A stretch of 64,000 bases of DNA from Epiperipatus broadwayi (taxonomy: Eukaryota > Onychophora > Udeonychophora > Euonychophora > Peripatidae): the NCBI GenBank assembly GCA_028023455.1, contig JAQFVV010006199.1, positions 4,042,972-4,106,971 of the forward strand, read 5' to 3'. The position numbers and the translations under genes are program-made. The notes under the pieces are model-generated. The model was given only the letters and a program-made list of their open reading frames with translations. It was not told the origin of the DNA and did no database searches. This document shows, piece by piece, positions 1 to 12,815 of the stretch (positions are counted from its first letter, which is position 1; each line of letters begins with the position of its first letter).

Positions 1-3000
1 TGATCTTATAAAAGTTAAGATTTAAATCAAGTGAGAAAGAATATTTTAAAAAAAATATTTGATAGATTTGAATAAACGATAAAAAATGTAATAATGTAAT
101 AAATATTAAATATTAAATAAGTCATTATTTTATTTTTAATAGTGAGTTGATAAATATGTAAATAAGATAGAAAGTTTGATTGTTTAAACGTACCAATCAG
201 ATAAGGAGTTTCTGGCAGTATATAAGCTGGATTCAATTGTTGAGGGGGGCTCTCTGTAATTAAATTTCTAAGTTAATCGTGCTATTGAGAAAATAGCCAA
301 GTAAATTTATAAACGCTCTTAAAATCAGTTGTAAAATCATAAGAGTGTTATTGAATAATTTATAATATTTTTAAAATAATGAATATGCAGTAGTAATTTT
401 AATATTCCCTATTGGTCTTCTCAATATCGAAACTCAATTTACGTACAAATAATCAATGGAAACATCACGTATCGGAGAAATATATCAGAAACTTTATGCT
501 AGAAAAGTAACAGACGCTGGATTAGTACAGAAAACTATAAGATGGAGAAAAGTAGTATTTTGGACTATAAATAGTTTTAAAGTTAAATTACTATTGTCTG
601 TTATTAATAGATATTTTAAAGAAATAAAAATACTTCTGTAAAAAAAGTATTTTTGACAAATTATAGAATTAAAGAATATCTTAAGTAAAGATATAAGAAA
701 CAGTAGTAAGTTTTATAAATACTTGCCTTGTTAAGTCTTTGTGCTTAAAAGATTAAATATTGACGATTTGAAAAGGCAAATAGATTATAAAGATGATTAT
801 TTAAAATCGTAATATAATAAGAGTATTATATTGTAGTAATCTAAAACGCTGGACGTTATAGATGGAAAAATTAATTCTTACCGGAATATGTTATTTATAA
901 ATGCGCAAGTAATACATGGATGTCCAAATCAAATCAAACTAAGCCAAGCATGCCAAATTGATTAAAAAATTCAATTTAAATAATTTATAAACTATAAATT
1001 AATTTAGAAATAATAACTTTTAAACAATAATTTATGAAGAACTGGATCCAGAACTTATAAACTATTTTTTTTAATTTTATTTGTTTTCTTATTGGAACTT
1101 ATTTTTTTTAAAAAAAAAAGAACGTTATCATTTTATTATAAACTTTCAAGAAACACGTGATTCAACGGAACAGGAAATAGTGTTCTATTGACTTTGTACA
1201 TAGGATTTATTAGAACTTTTATGGTAGAACAAAAGTCATCGCTGGAATATGTAATATAATTTTTATTTTATTTATTTAACATAAAATTTAAAATATTATT
1301 AAACTATTAAAAAGTAGGTTAGGTACATTTATTAAATAGTAACTTAAAAATAATATAATAATTAATTACATAAATTTATTTTTATAATTAATATAACACG
1401 GAATATTCTAATGAATGTTTATGAGTGAAAATGTGAATGATTTTTATTTTATGAAGCTGCAAATTCCGAAGAATGCTGGATAGCAGATTGGACATTATTA
1501 TTATTATGGTAAAAATATTGTATAATGATTTTTAATGAATTTAATATGTTTTTCTTTAGATCAACTGAATATTATGTTGTTGTAGAATGAATGGATAGAT
1601 ATTTTATGAAAACACATACATTATATTGGCAACGAACTTTATTAAAATATGCATAAGTTTTAATTTATAATGTCAACATGATACAACATTACGGAAGAAG
1701 CTTAGAAGTAATTATATGATTCTTTCATAAATAATTTTGATATTTTATTTATGCTTAGTATTAAAATGATGTTTATTATTTATCTTAATAATTATTTTAT
1801 TTTTGCAATTTAGAAAAGGATTTTAAAAGTCTATATTTTTGTGTATTTTGTTTATTGAATAAGTTAAGTTACGTTATGGGTAGAAGCCTATATTTGGATT
1901 GAAGTTTATTAAGTATAGACAATGTAGTATAGGTAGATTAGATAATGAATATTTTATTTAAAATTGATATTTATTTTCCGGAAATTTTTAGATAAGTTTA
2001 GAATATATTTTATAGATAGAAATTATTAGAAAGGATTAAAATAACACATAAAGTAAAGTAGTGATTTTTACATAAAAAAGAATCATAGAATTTATCTAAG
2101 GTAATGCTTTATGAATTTAGAATTGATAAATAGTTTAAATAATAATATTTGAACAATAAAGATATGTAATGCATATTTGATAAAACGTATAACAGGAATT
2201 ACATTAAGTGAAATATAATTATAGTCAATTATTTGTTTTACATTACAAAGACATATTAATTTTATATAAAGCTATTAGGCAATGCTAATAACAAAGTGAA
2301 TACATGATAATATATTATAAATGGTAATACTTAATTAATGTAGCTATTTAATTAGTAAAGCTTCATTGTTTACACATGCTACATAGATAATCTTGACATA
2401 TATTATTATTTGTAATAATTAAAGATTACTACTATTTATTTTTCAAATCTAAGTTTTAAGAAAAACACACTGTAATAATATTAATATAGCATTTGAAGGA
2501 ATGTGTAATTGCTTATTAAGTACATAAGTTAATAACAGTGTAAGCCTCTTATATTTGTATTTCTATTTTTTTATTTATTTTTTATTTATTTTCTTAAATT
2601 ATAAAACTGTAAATAGTGTAAATAAATTTTTATTTGAAGTTATTGTAAATAAATTTGTTAATTTGTTTTAAAAGTGTGTCGAGTTTCATTATTTTTCACC
2701 ACAGCATTTTGACATCAGATGATTTGAAATAAACATAATATTTGCACAAAATGAATTTGTTATTATTATTTAGAATTGAATACCATATTTGCTTAACATT
2801 ATTTTATAAGAATTGATTGACATGAATATAAACATTACAATGGTCATAGAGTAATTATAATGCACATTATAAGAATACAGTATTGTTTATTGCCACAGAT
2901 TATTAAGTATAAGATTTTGATCTATTTTAAAATGAAGATACCATATGAAATAAAAGATATACATATGATTGTTTATTCATTTAATGATTGATTATATCAT

Positions 3001-3556
3001 ATAAATAGATGAGATTAAATTACACTTTAAGATTAGTATTATTTATTATTATTATTAAAATAAGTTAGGTGTATTTAAGTTTGATATAAAATCCCACATC
3101 ATACTTATTTACATGAATTATTATTATTATTTTAAAACTTAGAAGAACCTGAGATTATTTAATTATATTTTAAGTTAAAAGTTAGGAATTATTTTAGTAT
3201 TATTAAAGATAATTTATTTCATTTAAAAGTCATAAGAATGCTATAGATGTAGTGGTAAGGTGATAAGGTAGTGGTAGTATTCTTATGCCATTGAGACAGT
3301 ATCTTGGGAGATATTGACTCAGTGTAAATCTGCTTATTACTTTGTAACTTTACTTCGCAGTCTCATAATTTTATTAAATACTTATTTAATTAATATAATC
3401 TGGAACTATATTGATTCTGATGATTGATAATAAATTTAATTAAGATATGATAATATAAAAGTATATTAAAGATAGATATGCAAATTTTAATTAAGCATAA
3501 TAATGTAACTGAGCTAGTTGTATTTTAAACTATTTTATATATCAAGAAGTAAGGGT

Positions 3557-3560
<4 letters not shown>
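1..3560. other. AT-rich spacer, no recognisable gene
   Basis: Low-complexity A/T-rich sequence with stop codons in all frames. The longest reading frame near the left edge (456-641, +, 61 codons, MetSRIGEIYQKL...) has no recognised domain, no splice context and an AT-driven composition towards its end; it could be a fragment of an old element but I cannot assign it. Short (TTA)n runs occur near 3040 and 3740. Nothing else is supportable. Confidence 0.6.

Positions 3561-3593
<33 letters not shown>
3561..3593. repeat. (TA)n microsatellite
   Basis: Sixteen uninterrupted TA units. Similar short TA runs occur at 39327-39341, 58371-58384, 61100-61113 and 63863-63887. Confidence 0.95.
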
Positions 3594-3596
<3 letters not shown>

Positions 3597-3785
3597 GTTA
3601 TATCTTTTTTGTTTGTTTGTTTTACAGAGCTGTAGATATATTTTAATTTTTTTAACTTGTACAACTGTTGGTTAAAGGCAATGTAATAATGGAATAAAAT
3701 TATACATATATTAGTGGTAATAATAATAAGGTGGAAAAGATTATTATTATTATTATTAATGAAATATATAGGAGTGATGTTGAAA

Positions 3786-3876
3786 AGAGAAGCTAAAGAT
3801 CAGAGAAGATGGATTGAACTTGGAGAGACCTTCATCCTGCAGTGGATTGATAATGGTTGATGATGATGATGATGAT
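3786..3876 (+). mobile_element. 3' tip of an RTE-like LINE
   Basis: An open stretch of 24 codons (REAKDQRRWIELGETF...LQWIDNG, then TGA) ends directly in a (TGA)n run. A W-x-x-L-x-x-x-(F/Y)-(I/V)-x-Q-W ending followed by a TGA-type microsatellite is what 3' ends of RTE-clade LINE polyproteins look like. The last 50 bases match, with substitutions, the 3' end of the longer LINE copy ending near 44775, which supports a shared family. The copy is 5'-truncated, as is usual for LINEs. Confidence 0.7.
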
Positions 3877-3879
3877 AGC

Positions 3880-5150
3880 TGTGTCTATTAAAAAATAAAA
3901 CATTACAGATGAAAGAGATTTTAACTCACTTTTATTTAGCATTTATGAAATTGTCACTAAATGTTTTGTTATAAACACAATAACTAATTAAAATTTTAAT
4001 ATATATTTATATAAATTACAAAATTTTATAAACTTTAATTATTTTTTATATTTAGACAATTTTGAATCTCAAGTAATTTTTTTTACTTTTAAATAAAATT
4101 TTTAGTATAATGTTCAAAAAAATCATGTATTATTTTAAAATCCAAATCATACAAACAGTAATATAAGCCTGTCTTTTATTTTTATTATAACTTTAGCTTT
4201 GTCAGAAGCTAAATATTTAGTTAAATTTTATGTCAAGACACCTGAAAAAAATTGCATAGATTAATTTGCTTTAAGTAAACTATTGTGAATATTTTATAAT
4301 GCTGTAATTGTTACATGTTAGAGCTGTTATATCAGTATTTATTTATTATCTAGCTGTAAAATAATTTTGACATAGCTTAAATAATAATGAGTTTTAATTT
4401 AAATAAATGTTCAGATGTTAAACATTTTTAAATTTACAAAAGCTGATAATGTAAATGATAAAAAAGTATAATTTAGAGATAAAAATGCTAGTTTAATTTT
4501 AGTTTAATTGTAAAAATGTTTAAAAAACTTATATTAATTTTTCAAATTAAGAAACCAAGTTCAAACCCTATATTTTGGTTTGCTGGTGGTGAAAAGTAAA
4601 GCTATAATATTTAATTAACTTTAAATATGAAACAGAATATTCTAGTTAAATATATTTTTTTTAAAAAAAAACTAATTTAATTATAAAAAGAGTTTAATAA
4701 AGTTAGTAATTAAACTAGGAGTTTTATTACTTGAATAAATATTGAATAAATTGGTAAATAGTATATTTATTTAATGATATTTAGCTTAAATATTCTTAAA
4801 AATAGTTTTAATTTAAAACCTGTTCTGAGATATTCATCTAGATTTAATGGAGTAATAAATTAAATTGTTTGTAATATTCATTTGTTAAAAATATACATTT
4901 TTAATCATGTAATATTTTTATTTTTATCTTGGTCTTTTATGATTTTAATTTTTTTTATTCAATCAGAAAGTGTTTTTATTTCATTTCAAGCATCTAGACA
5001 AAAATTGATTTATTACAAATTTGAAATTTTACTTAAATAATTTTTGATTAACATCTTTCCTTGGTTTGTAGATAGGTCAAGAATTCAAACTAATCAGAGA
5101 AGTTGTAAGTTCAAAGGTAAATAAACAATCTGGTAAAATGGTCATATGAT
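3880..5150. other. AT-rich spacer
   Basis: No reading frame or repeat recognised. It contains one T8A9 run (4655-4671), part of a recurring pattern in the window. Confidence 0.6.
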
Positions 5151-5156
5151 CAAGAG

Positions 5157-5192
5157 TATAAATAAGGGGAGACTGACACTTAATGTCAGTCT
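5157..5192 (+). promoter_or_regulatory. Candidate core promoter (TATA + initiator)
   Basis: TATAAATAAGG begins at 5157 and a TCAGTCT initiator-like motif places its A at 5188, 31 bases downstream. That is the spacing of a TATA box and an arthropod-type initiator. The local sequence (GGGGAGACTGACACTT) is less AT-rich than its surroundings. No gene is recognisable downstream, so it could be the promoter part of a solo LTR or chance; no LTR boundary or target duplication was found. Confidence 0.3.
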
Positions 5193-8100
5193 ATACCAGT
5201 CTCTCTTCATTTTCTTAAGGTTCTCAATCAATTTAATTTTGTTTTATTAAATTCAGTATGTGTCACTAAACATAATTGCCTGAACAGAAATACCAAGGAA
5301 ACTGAAGTCTCTGTAACTGCCAATAGACTGATAATATAATTCATTATTACAATATTTCAAAATATTTTTTAAATTTTCTATGATGGAAAACTTCAAAAAT
5401 TATTGTTATTGCTATCACTATGACTGAAGAATAATTGTCAATTTTAGAAATAAATTGAACATCTATGTTATAATTAAAATTGCTAAGGAATATCTAATTC
5501 TACTATTGATAAGAACATTATCCAAAATTCTTAATAATTTCATAATAGCTTCTTCATGATATTCATCTTAAGTCAATATATTATTTAGAATTAATTTACA
5601 TGGAATAAAAACTAATTTAAATTAAGAACTATAAATTAACATTGTGAATATTTTTAGATGTTCAATAATAATTAATTCTGCAAAAGAAAAAGAATTGAAT
5701 AAAAGAATTTATAATTTGATAATAATTTTATTTCTGCTGAATTATTATTTTTTTAAAATAAAGATGCTATTTATTATTAATAATAAAATAGCATGAAGAT
5801 TTTTTTTTATTATAACAATTTTCATTTATTTTTTCCTGAAAGAGGAAAGAAATAATTTCTCTTAATATAGGAAGATAAAATTTAACTTACTATGAATTGT
5901 TTAACTGATAAAATATGTGAATTTTAAAATGTTTACTTCAGATAAATGAAAATACCAAATTTTCTTGCAATAATGACATTTCAATTAATAAATTAAAATA
6001 ACATTTTTATATTTTATTAACTTTATAAAACCTATAATAAATGTTTAAAACCAATCAATGATTTCTTTCCTCTGTACATTGTTATGAAAATTGCTGAGGT
6101 TTTGAAGATAATAGTTAATTCAAACATTGTCTACTGCAAAGGTTTGACAATGTTAATAAAGAAGAATAATTGAAGTGCTTTATTGTCCTATAAGATATTG
6201 CTTATATTAACTTGTAATACTTTGCACAATATATTAATTCAATTTAACAAATCTAAATTTAAGGATTTGTGATACATAATATAATACTATGAATCTTTAT
6301 TAGACTTAAAATCTATGAATACATTGAATGAATGGTCATTAACTTATTGTATAATTAATAATAGAATGAAATGAATTTACTAAGGATATCTAAAAAACGT
6401 TATATATTTTCTAAATATAGTATTTTAATGATATTATCTTATATAATGGATGTGTTTGCTGCCAACAGTCTTCTTCAATTTCAAGCAATGTTGAATTGGT
6501 CAAAAATGAAACAGAAGGACATTATTATGTAATATAATTGATTTTATGGTAAAAAATGGTTAAATGTATTTATGATTTTATTCTATGTTACAATGTGCAT
6601 ATATTATATTTCATGTTATGTGCTATATATTTTAAAATATTAAAAGTTAAAGTTCTCAGGATAAAACATTATCATATGAACATATTTTGAAATAGTGTCT
6701 TCTTAAAAATATTTATTTATGAAGGTATATTATGTTGCTGTAAGCTGAATAAGTTGATGTATATTTCTATGATTTATTTTTTATTATTGCCTAATATTAA
6801 TGCAACCATATTTAGTATTAATTAATTGTTGTTTATCATATTTCACATTGGTTGTCCAGATAGTAGAATTATTTTTTTTATATTTTAGGAGTGCTTTTAT
6901 ATGCCAGTATATTTTATGAATAGTAATTAATCTCCATCATTAATTTTTTCAGCTTATTTTCCAGAAGGGATAGGAGCATATATCTCTCTCTTATTATTTG
7001 TTATCCTGCTAGCATTTTATATGCTCATAGATAAACTTTAGGGATTGAAGCTAAAACTCTATTTTAAGGCATTTCCTATTTAATATTTTATCACTAATGC
7101 ACATTCTCATTATTTTTTCAGACTAGGACAAAGTCCTAGATCCTTTACTAGTCCTCAAAAGTAGATGCATCTTATGAGCAATGCCATCATACTTTTACTT
7201 TGCCTTACTTTATGATTATTGAAGATTGATTTTGCTTGTACTGTCAGTATGTTTAATAAAACATATATGAGATATTACCATGGCTTTAACAGGCATTTTA
7301 GTGGTGTTATAAAGGTATTAAGAAATTTTACCTTACCTCTAAGAACATTCTTGGTCAGCTTAAAATGTGACAAATACATTATAAATGTGTCAGTCCTATT
7401 TTTAAGCTTTGCTTGTTGTCAGGATTAAATATGATAAACAATTGGTTTTAAAATTTTAAAGTTTATTTTGGGAAAAAATAATAATATACATCTACCTGAT
7501 AGCTCCTTGACTGATGGACTGGTAAGCTATTATTATTATTAATATTATTGAGCATGAAAAATATTCATATAAGAGACACTACTATATGATGACTTACCGG
7601 CATAATATGAATGAGGTAATAAATGAGAACTTTTGATAATAAAATAATACAAAAGGTTATTTTAATATTATAGATTACTTTGCTAATATGATGGATTATT
7701 TTTTTAATATGATGAATTATTTTTGCTAATCCAATGGAGTGTATTTCAATAAAGCAGTATGTCAATTTTAATTTTTGATCTTTCTGATATATTTTGCAGA
7801 AGCAACTTTATGAATTTTTTTGATCTGGGTGGACTTAGAGATGGACTAACTGTATTTTGTTTTGTTATTTTGCTGTAAATAAATCTTTTTTATTGTTATT
7901 TAAGTAATTTCTCATAGTTGTTTATTCACATCATCCCACTTGTTAATCAGAAATCATCCTAATTATCAAAAATGTATTACTTTAAACATTAATTAAAATA
8001 TTAAATGCTTATAAAATATTATACAATTATTTTAGTGTATTTACTATAAGAATACATGACATTTGAATTTATAAAAGTCACTATTTATTAAATTATTTAA

Positions 8101-9055
8101 GCATTAGTAAAACAACTAAGAAAGGTGTGTTTGCTTAGTACAGTTACAATTTTTTTGTCAATTTGGATCACTTTAATTAATTCAATTTGCTTATTTCAAA
8201 TCATTGTAAATATTTATTTTACATCATTTTCAGATTAGAAGATCATTGTTATTATTTTAATAAGATTCAATTTATACAAGAACCTAATTTATATTTAGAA
8301 GATATTAATGTAGATTTATTCTAAGATGTTTAGGATGGCTACAAAATCCCATACTCATTCTTAATTTCTGAGTGTAATCCCAGCTCAATCTTTATTTCAT
8401 TCTAAATTTAAGAGATCATATTGCATTTTATTAAGTTAGTAATATTATTGTTATTGTTATAATTATGATAAGACATTAGTTTAGGAAAACTGTATGTCTT
8501 ATTTATTATATTTTAACTAGGATTTCATTTGATATTGAATAAATATAGAGTCAAAAGTATTTATGAAAAGATATTATCCTGAGATTTAATTTCACAATCT
8601 GTATTATTAAATTTATTTTCATGTTGAAATTTTACATTCAAATGATAAATTTTAAATGACATAAATTATAAAGAACATTTCAAATAATTTAAGAATTAAA
8701 TACTATTTCATTTGATCAAAACAATGAGATGCTTAGAATATAATTGTAAGAGAATTAGAAGATCTTTACAAGATGAAAAATAAAAAAAATAATAGTAGTA
8801 GTAGATCTTAAAGAAATAAACTTAAATATAACCTTGATGGCATATGTTTATAATACTAAGATTCTTTTATGTATGCTAGAGTGAGTTGAGGTTTCTCTTC
8901 CTCTTAATTATTAATAGTGTTACTTTGTATTTCATTATATTTTATTATAATGTTTCCCCTTTATTTCTTTGTATTGTGACATATGTTATTATTTGGACCC
9001 ACTGAGCATAGCTATAGCTAATAGTATTTACCATTTATAGTTTTACATTTCCAAT
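5193..9055. other. AT-rich spacer with small hairpins
   Basis: No gene recognised. An AT-rich imperfect hairpin lies at 5764-5793 (ATGCTATTT ... AAAATAGCAT). Around 7120-7440 the sequence is slightly less AT-rich and begins with a splice-acceptor-like TTTTTTCAG and a short palindrome (CTAGGACAAAGTCCTAG), but no convincing exon follows. The 69-codon frame at 7219-7428 shows no domain. Confidence 0.55.
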
Positions 9056-9059
9056 TTTA

Positions 9060-11760
9060 ACTCATCTACATTTCTTCTTGGTTAGAGAGATGTTCTAACT
9101 CATACAGCTTCATCATCAAGAAGTATGGTATTTTACTTATTTATATTTCCCATTCCCTGCATCATCACTATATTTATAGATTATACTATATATTATCTTA
9201 ATCATTTTCAACAAAAATGGATTAATCCAGTTTTTTTATTCTCTATCCTATCTTCTATACATCATAACAGCAAACTTCCTTATTTTATTCATCTGTTTCA
9301 TTTATTGCTTCTTTTTAGGCTTTATATAACTTCTCAGGATCCAGTCTAAGACTTCAACTGTCAATATATTATCTTGTCTTCTTGCAATATGTCTATCCCA
9401 GATCCATTTCAGTTTCTCAATTCCTTCAATGATATCAGTAATATTGTTTGTTCTGTCACCCATGTACTTTGTTTTGAATTTTTTCTTGTTATTATTAATA
9501 TACATCACTTCCTACTACATTGAGAGATCTGAAGTCTTTGTATTGCTCTTCTGGTAAGTGTTCAAGTCTCGAATCCATAAATAAGAACTGTTAAAACAAA
9601 TTTATTAAAAAGCTTTTTAAACACATTGACATAATTCTTGTTTAAGTTATTTTTACCAAAAGCATTCCATACCAAATTTAATCATATGATTAATTTTTAA
9701 CTATTATGTTTCCATCTGTAATAATAATCTTATCTAAGTATTTGCAATTGTTAACTTCATCTAATTTATCATTATCAATCTTTATTTTTTCTTTTGAGAC
9801 AATCCATTGAACATTATTTTAATCTTGTAATAATAATCTTATCTAAGTATTTGCAATTGTTAACTTCATCTAATTTATCATTATCAATCTTTATTTTTTC
9901 TTTTGAGACAATCCATTGAACATTATTTTAGTCTTTTGGCATTTCTTTTTAATCCTACTTTCTTATTTTCAACTGATAACTCTTACATTTCATGAAGCTC
10001 TGAAGCATTATTTTCACAAACAACTATATCAACTGCAAAATCTAATTGACCTAAATAATATTCAGTCTTTTTTTTTGGCTTCCCATTTTAATCCAGAAAA
10101 CTGTTGTAAAAAGTTTTGGAAATATGGAGTCATTCTGTCATTCACTCTTCTCAATGTTAATCTTCTTAGTATAGCTATGTAATCTAATCATTGCTGTTGC
10201 ATTTGAGAAATATTCTTTAGAATATGACAATATCCTGAGTCTACATCTTGATTATCCAATGCTTTAATCCTTGTTAAAATGCTTATAAAGTTAAATAGCT
10301 TTTCATAATTTATAAATCTATAGCATAGTGCCAACATGTATTCATTAGTCCTTTCCATAATTTCTCTTAATACTTATTCATTGCATTAAAATCACTTTTA
10401 AATCCAGATAGTTTTTTTTTTTTGTATAGAACTTATAAAAGATTGGGAGATCTGTAATTGCTAATATCTTTTTTATTATCTTTTTTTAAATATCAATATT
10501 ACTACTGCATTCTTCTAATTATTGATACACTTTAATCATTTAGACATTTAATATATATTTTTCACAACAATTTAGCTATTTTTTTACTTTCATTTGCTTC
10601 TATAGTTTTCATTACTAATTCACAATTTTAATTTCTTGTATTATTATTAATTCTTTTTTGTACTCTTTTACAAAACTCTAATTATTCAATTCTTTGCAAT
10701 AAATCAATTTTTATATATTTTATATTCCTTTTTTTCATAAATTGTCTTGCCTCAGTAAAAGATTTACTGGCCCATTACTGTTTTTTGTTCCAGCTATTTT
10801 TGTTGCAATTCTTAATGCTGTATTAGTTATTTTCCCATTAATTTCATTCAAATTTGAGCCTTCTTTAAAATCTGTTAATATTTTAAAACCAATTTGCAAG
10901 TTCTATTTTAAATTCATTGGAGTATTTTTGAAGGTTAGAAATATCAATTTTTTTAATAATTTTTATCTCTCTAGTTTTGCATTAACATGAATCTTATATC
11001 TAACTAAATGAATGATCACTTTCTCTGTTGAATTTATGAAGAAGATTACAATCTAGAAAGACATATTTTCTTGTTGTAAAACATAATCAAATTCTGCATT
11101 ATTTTCATTTGGATGATTCCATATCCATTTATATGTGGCATTTTTCTTAAACAAAGAATTCTTAATATAAAGTTGTTGGCTGTTTTTTTTTTTTTTTTTG
11201 CAAACTCCATATGTTTGTATCCCCTGTCATTTATAAATACCAAACTTAAATTTATCCACAACATTTTTATCTTTCCATTGTTTAATAATTCTAGTTTTCA
11301 TAGAAATTTTAAAATGTTGATTGATAAGATCAAAACATTTTATATATCCAATGTAAACATACTTTATTTCTTCATTGCAATAAGATTTTAATGGGGCATA
11401 AATATGCATTTGGTATCTTCCATTAGTCATCAATCTCCACAATATTGTTCTTCCACTTTTTATGCCACTCTACTGGAGCTTCCAATATGGAAGCCTTTGT
11501 AATAAAACACATGTTCATTTTTTAAAGCAATTGCCTTTTCATTTTTTCTTCTAACTTCACAAAGTACAACAATGTACCATTTAAAACTATGCATTTTTCT
11601 TTCAATTGTTCTGCTCTTCCTTTACTTGAAAGTGTTCTGAAGGTGTAAATACCTAAATAAAAAGTTACAATCAAATAGCAGTCTGCATCTGCAATCAGGT
11701 AATTCTTAACTCTCTCTGGTTTGGACATTAATCACTGCCTTGTTTGGAAACTTTACTATC
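9060..11760 (-). mobile_element. RTE-like LINE, nearly full length, degenerate
   Basis: Read on the minus strand, the pieces fall in the order of a short RTE-type LINE protein. (1) Endonuclease N-terminus near 11720-11580 (IYTFRTLSSKGRAEQLKEK). (2) Mid-endonuclease near 11440-11200 (APLKSYCNEEI, then INDRGYKHMEFAKK). (3) Endonuclease C-terminus near 11115-10980 (WNHPNENNAEFDYVL). (4) RT remnants 10900-9950. (5) Post-RT region near 9760 (EVNNCKYLDKIIITDGN). (6) C-terminal region near 9500-9302 (GIEKLKWIWDRHIARRQDN, a canonical LKW-x-W-x-x-HIAR-R motif). The 3' end near 9110 carries a short TGA-type repeat. Many stops and shifts make it a dead copy. The roughly 2.7 kb length fits an RTE element without ORF1. 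Confidence 0.8.
9717..9934. repeat. 109-bp tandem duplication inside the LINE
   Basis: Two adjacent copies of a 109-bp unit (9717-9825 and 9826-9934), both starting TGTAATAATAATC, look identical except near the end (TTTTAATCTT versus TTTTAGTCTT). The unit covers the post-RT part of the minus-strand LINE, so the duplication happened after, and long after, insertion of the already decaying element. Confidence 0.9.
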
Positions 11761-11764
11761 TCCT

Positions 11765-12715
11765 GGGAATAAGTATATAATTTATCTGTCGTGATTGTAA
11801 TCACTATATTAAAAAAAAAATATTCACTTTTGTCTTCAAGAAAGCTCAAGTGATATTTCAGTTAAGAACTATCAGACAATTGAGAAGAAAGATCGTGATG
11901 AGTCTTGATCTTAAACTCAGAGATAAAAAGCTAATAAACTCAGCACCCTTGCTGATGTGCAGTGACGACTAATCCTAATAATCATATAGTAATGGTATCT
12001 GCAATGATATGGAGTGGACATTAGGAATAGCCTAAAATAGAAATCAAAGGGTTCCCTGCCAATTAACAGCAAATTCCTTTCTCCTATATTATCATTCACG
12101 ATATATATTAAATTACTTTATATTTAATTCAGTCATTAAAATTCGAAATATTAATTTAAATATATATATTTAATATGTAATCATAAAATGTCAATAGTGA
12201 GTAATTATTTTTTTTACTTTGCAAATCCTATCATTACATATTAAAATATAAATTTTTCATGAAAATGAAATAAAAATAATTATTAAAATTTTAAGGATAC
12301 ATCGTTTTTTTTAAAAGAAAGATATTCTACCGAGTCTTACTATATATATGTGTGTAAAGAAATGATAAATTATTTTTTAATCCCTTCAGAAGTATTTGTA
12401 ATATTAATTAGTCTAATTTTAAAAAGAAAATTAATTTCATATAAATATATTAATTTAACATTAAATTTTCAATTATTTTTTTTTAAAAAAAAAAATGAAA
12501 ATGGATTTTATTGATAAATTTAATTATATTGTAAAAATTTTAATATACTGTATATAAATTAGAAACTAATATGTCGTAGATACATGAACAGCCATTTGTA
12601 AACGAAAAGAAAATGTTAACAATGGATTAAAATGAATTCACATATGTCACATATTAACTGTTTTATTTTTTTGATATCATGTTATGGAGACTTTTAAGTT
12701 CTATGACAACTTTTT
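11765..12715. other. AT-rich spacer
   Basis: No gene seen. A T9A11 run lies at 12476-12495. The short frame at 11917-12099 (-) has no recognised content. Confidence 0.55.
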
Positions 12716-12721
12716 TATTTT

Positions 12722-12811
12722 AAAAAGTTCAGCACCATGTCTTATTATAGCTCTCCATTGTGTTCTGATCTCAGTCATATTCTTCCAGTGATAGCAGTCA
12801 ACATTCAACTC
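12722..12811 (-). pseudogene. C-terminal fragment of a second LINE type
   Basis: Minus-strand translation gives 30 uninterrupted codons including HWKNMTEIRTQWRAIIRHG and ending AELF. It resembles the common LINE carboxyl terminus W-x-x-x-A-x-D-R-x-x-W-R-x-x-x-x-x-G-x-x-x-F, seen in several LINE clades. It differs from the RTE-like family elsewhere in the window. The sequence up to about 13380 is less AT-rich than its surroundings and may be the decayed remainder, but I could not read RT motifs in it. Confidence 0.4.
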
Positions 12812-12815
12812 ATTA

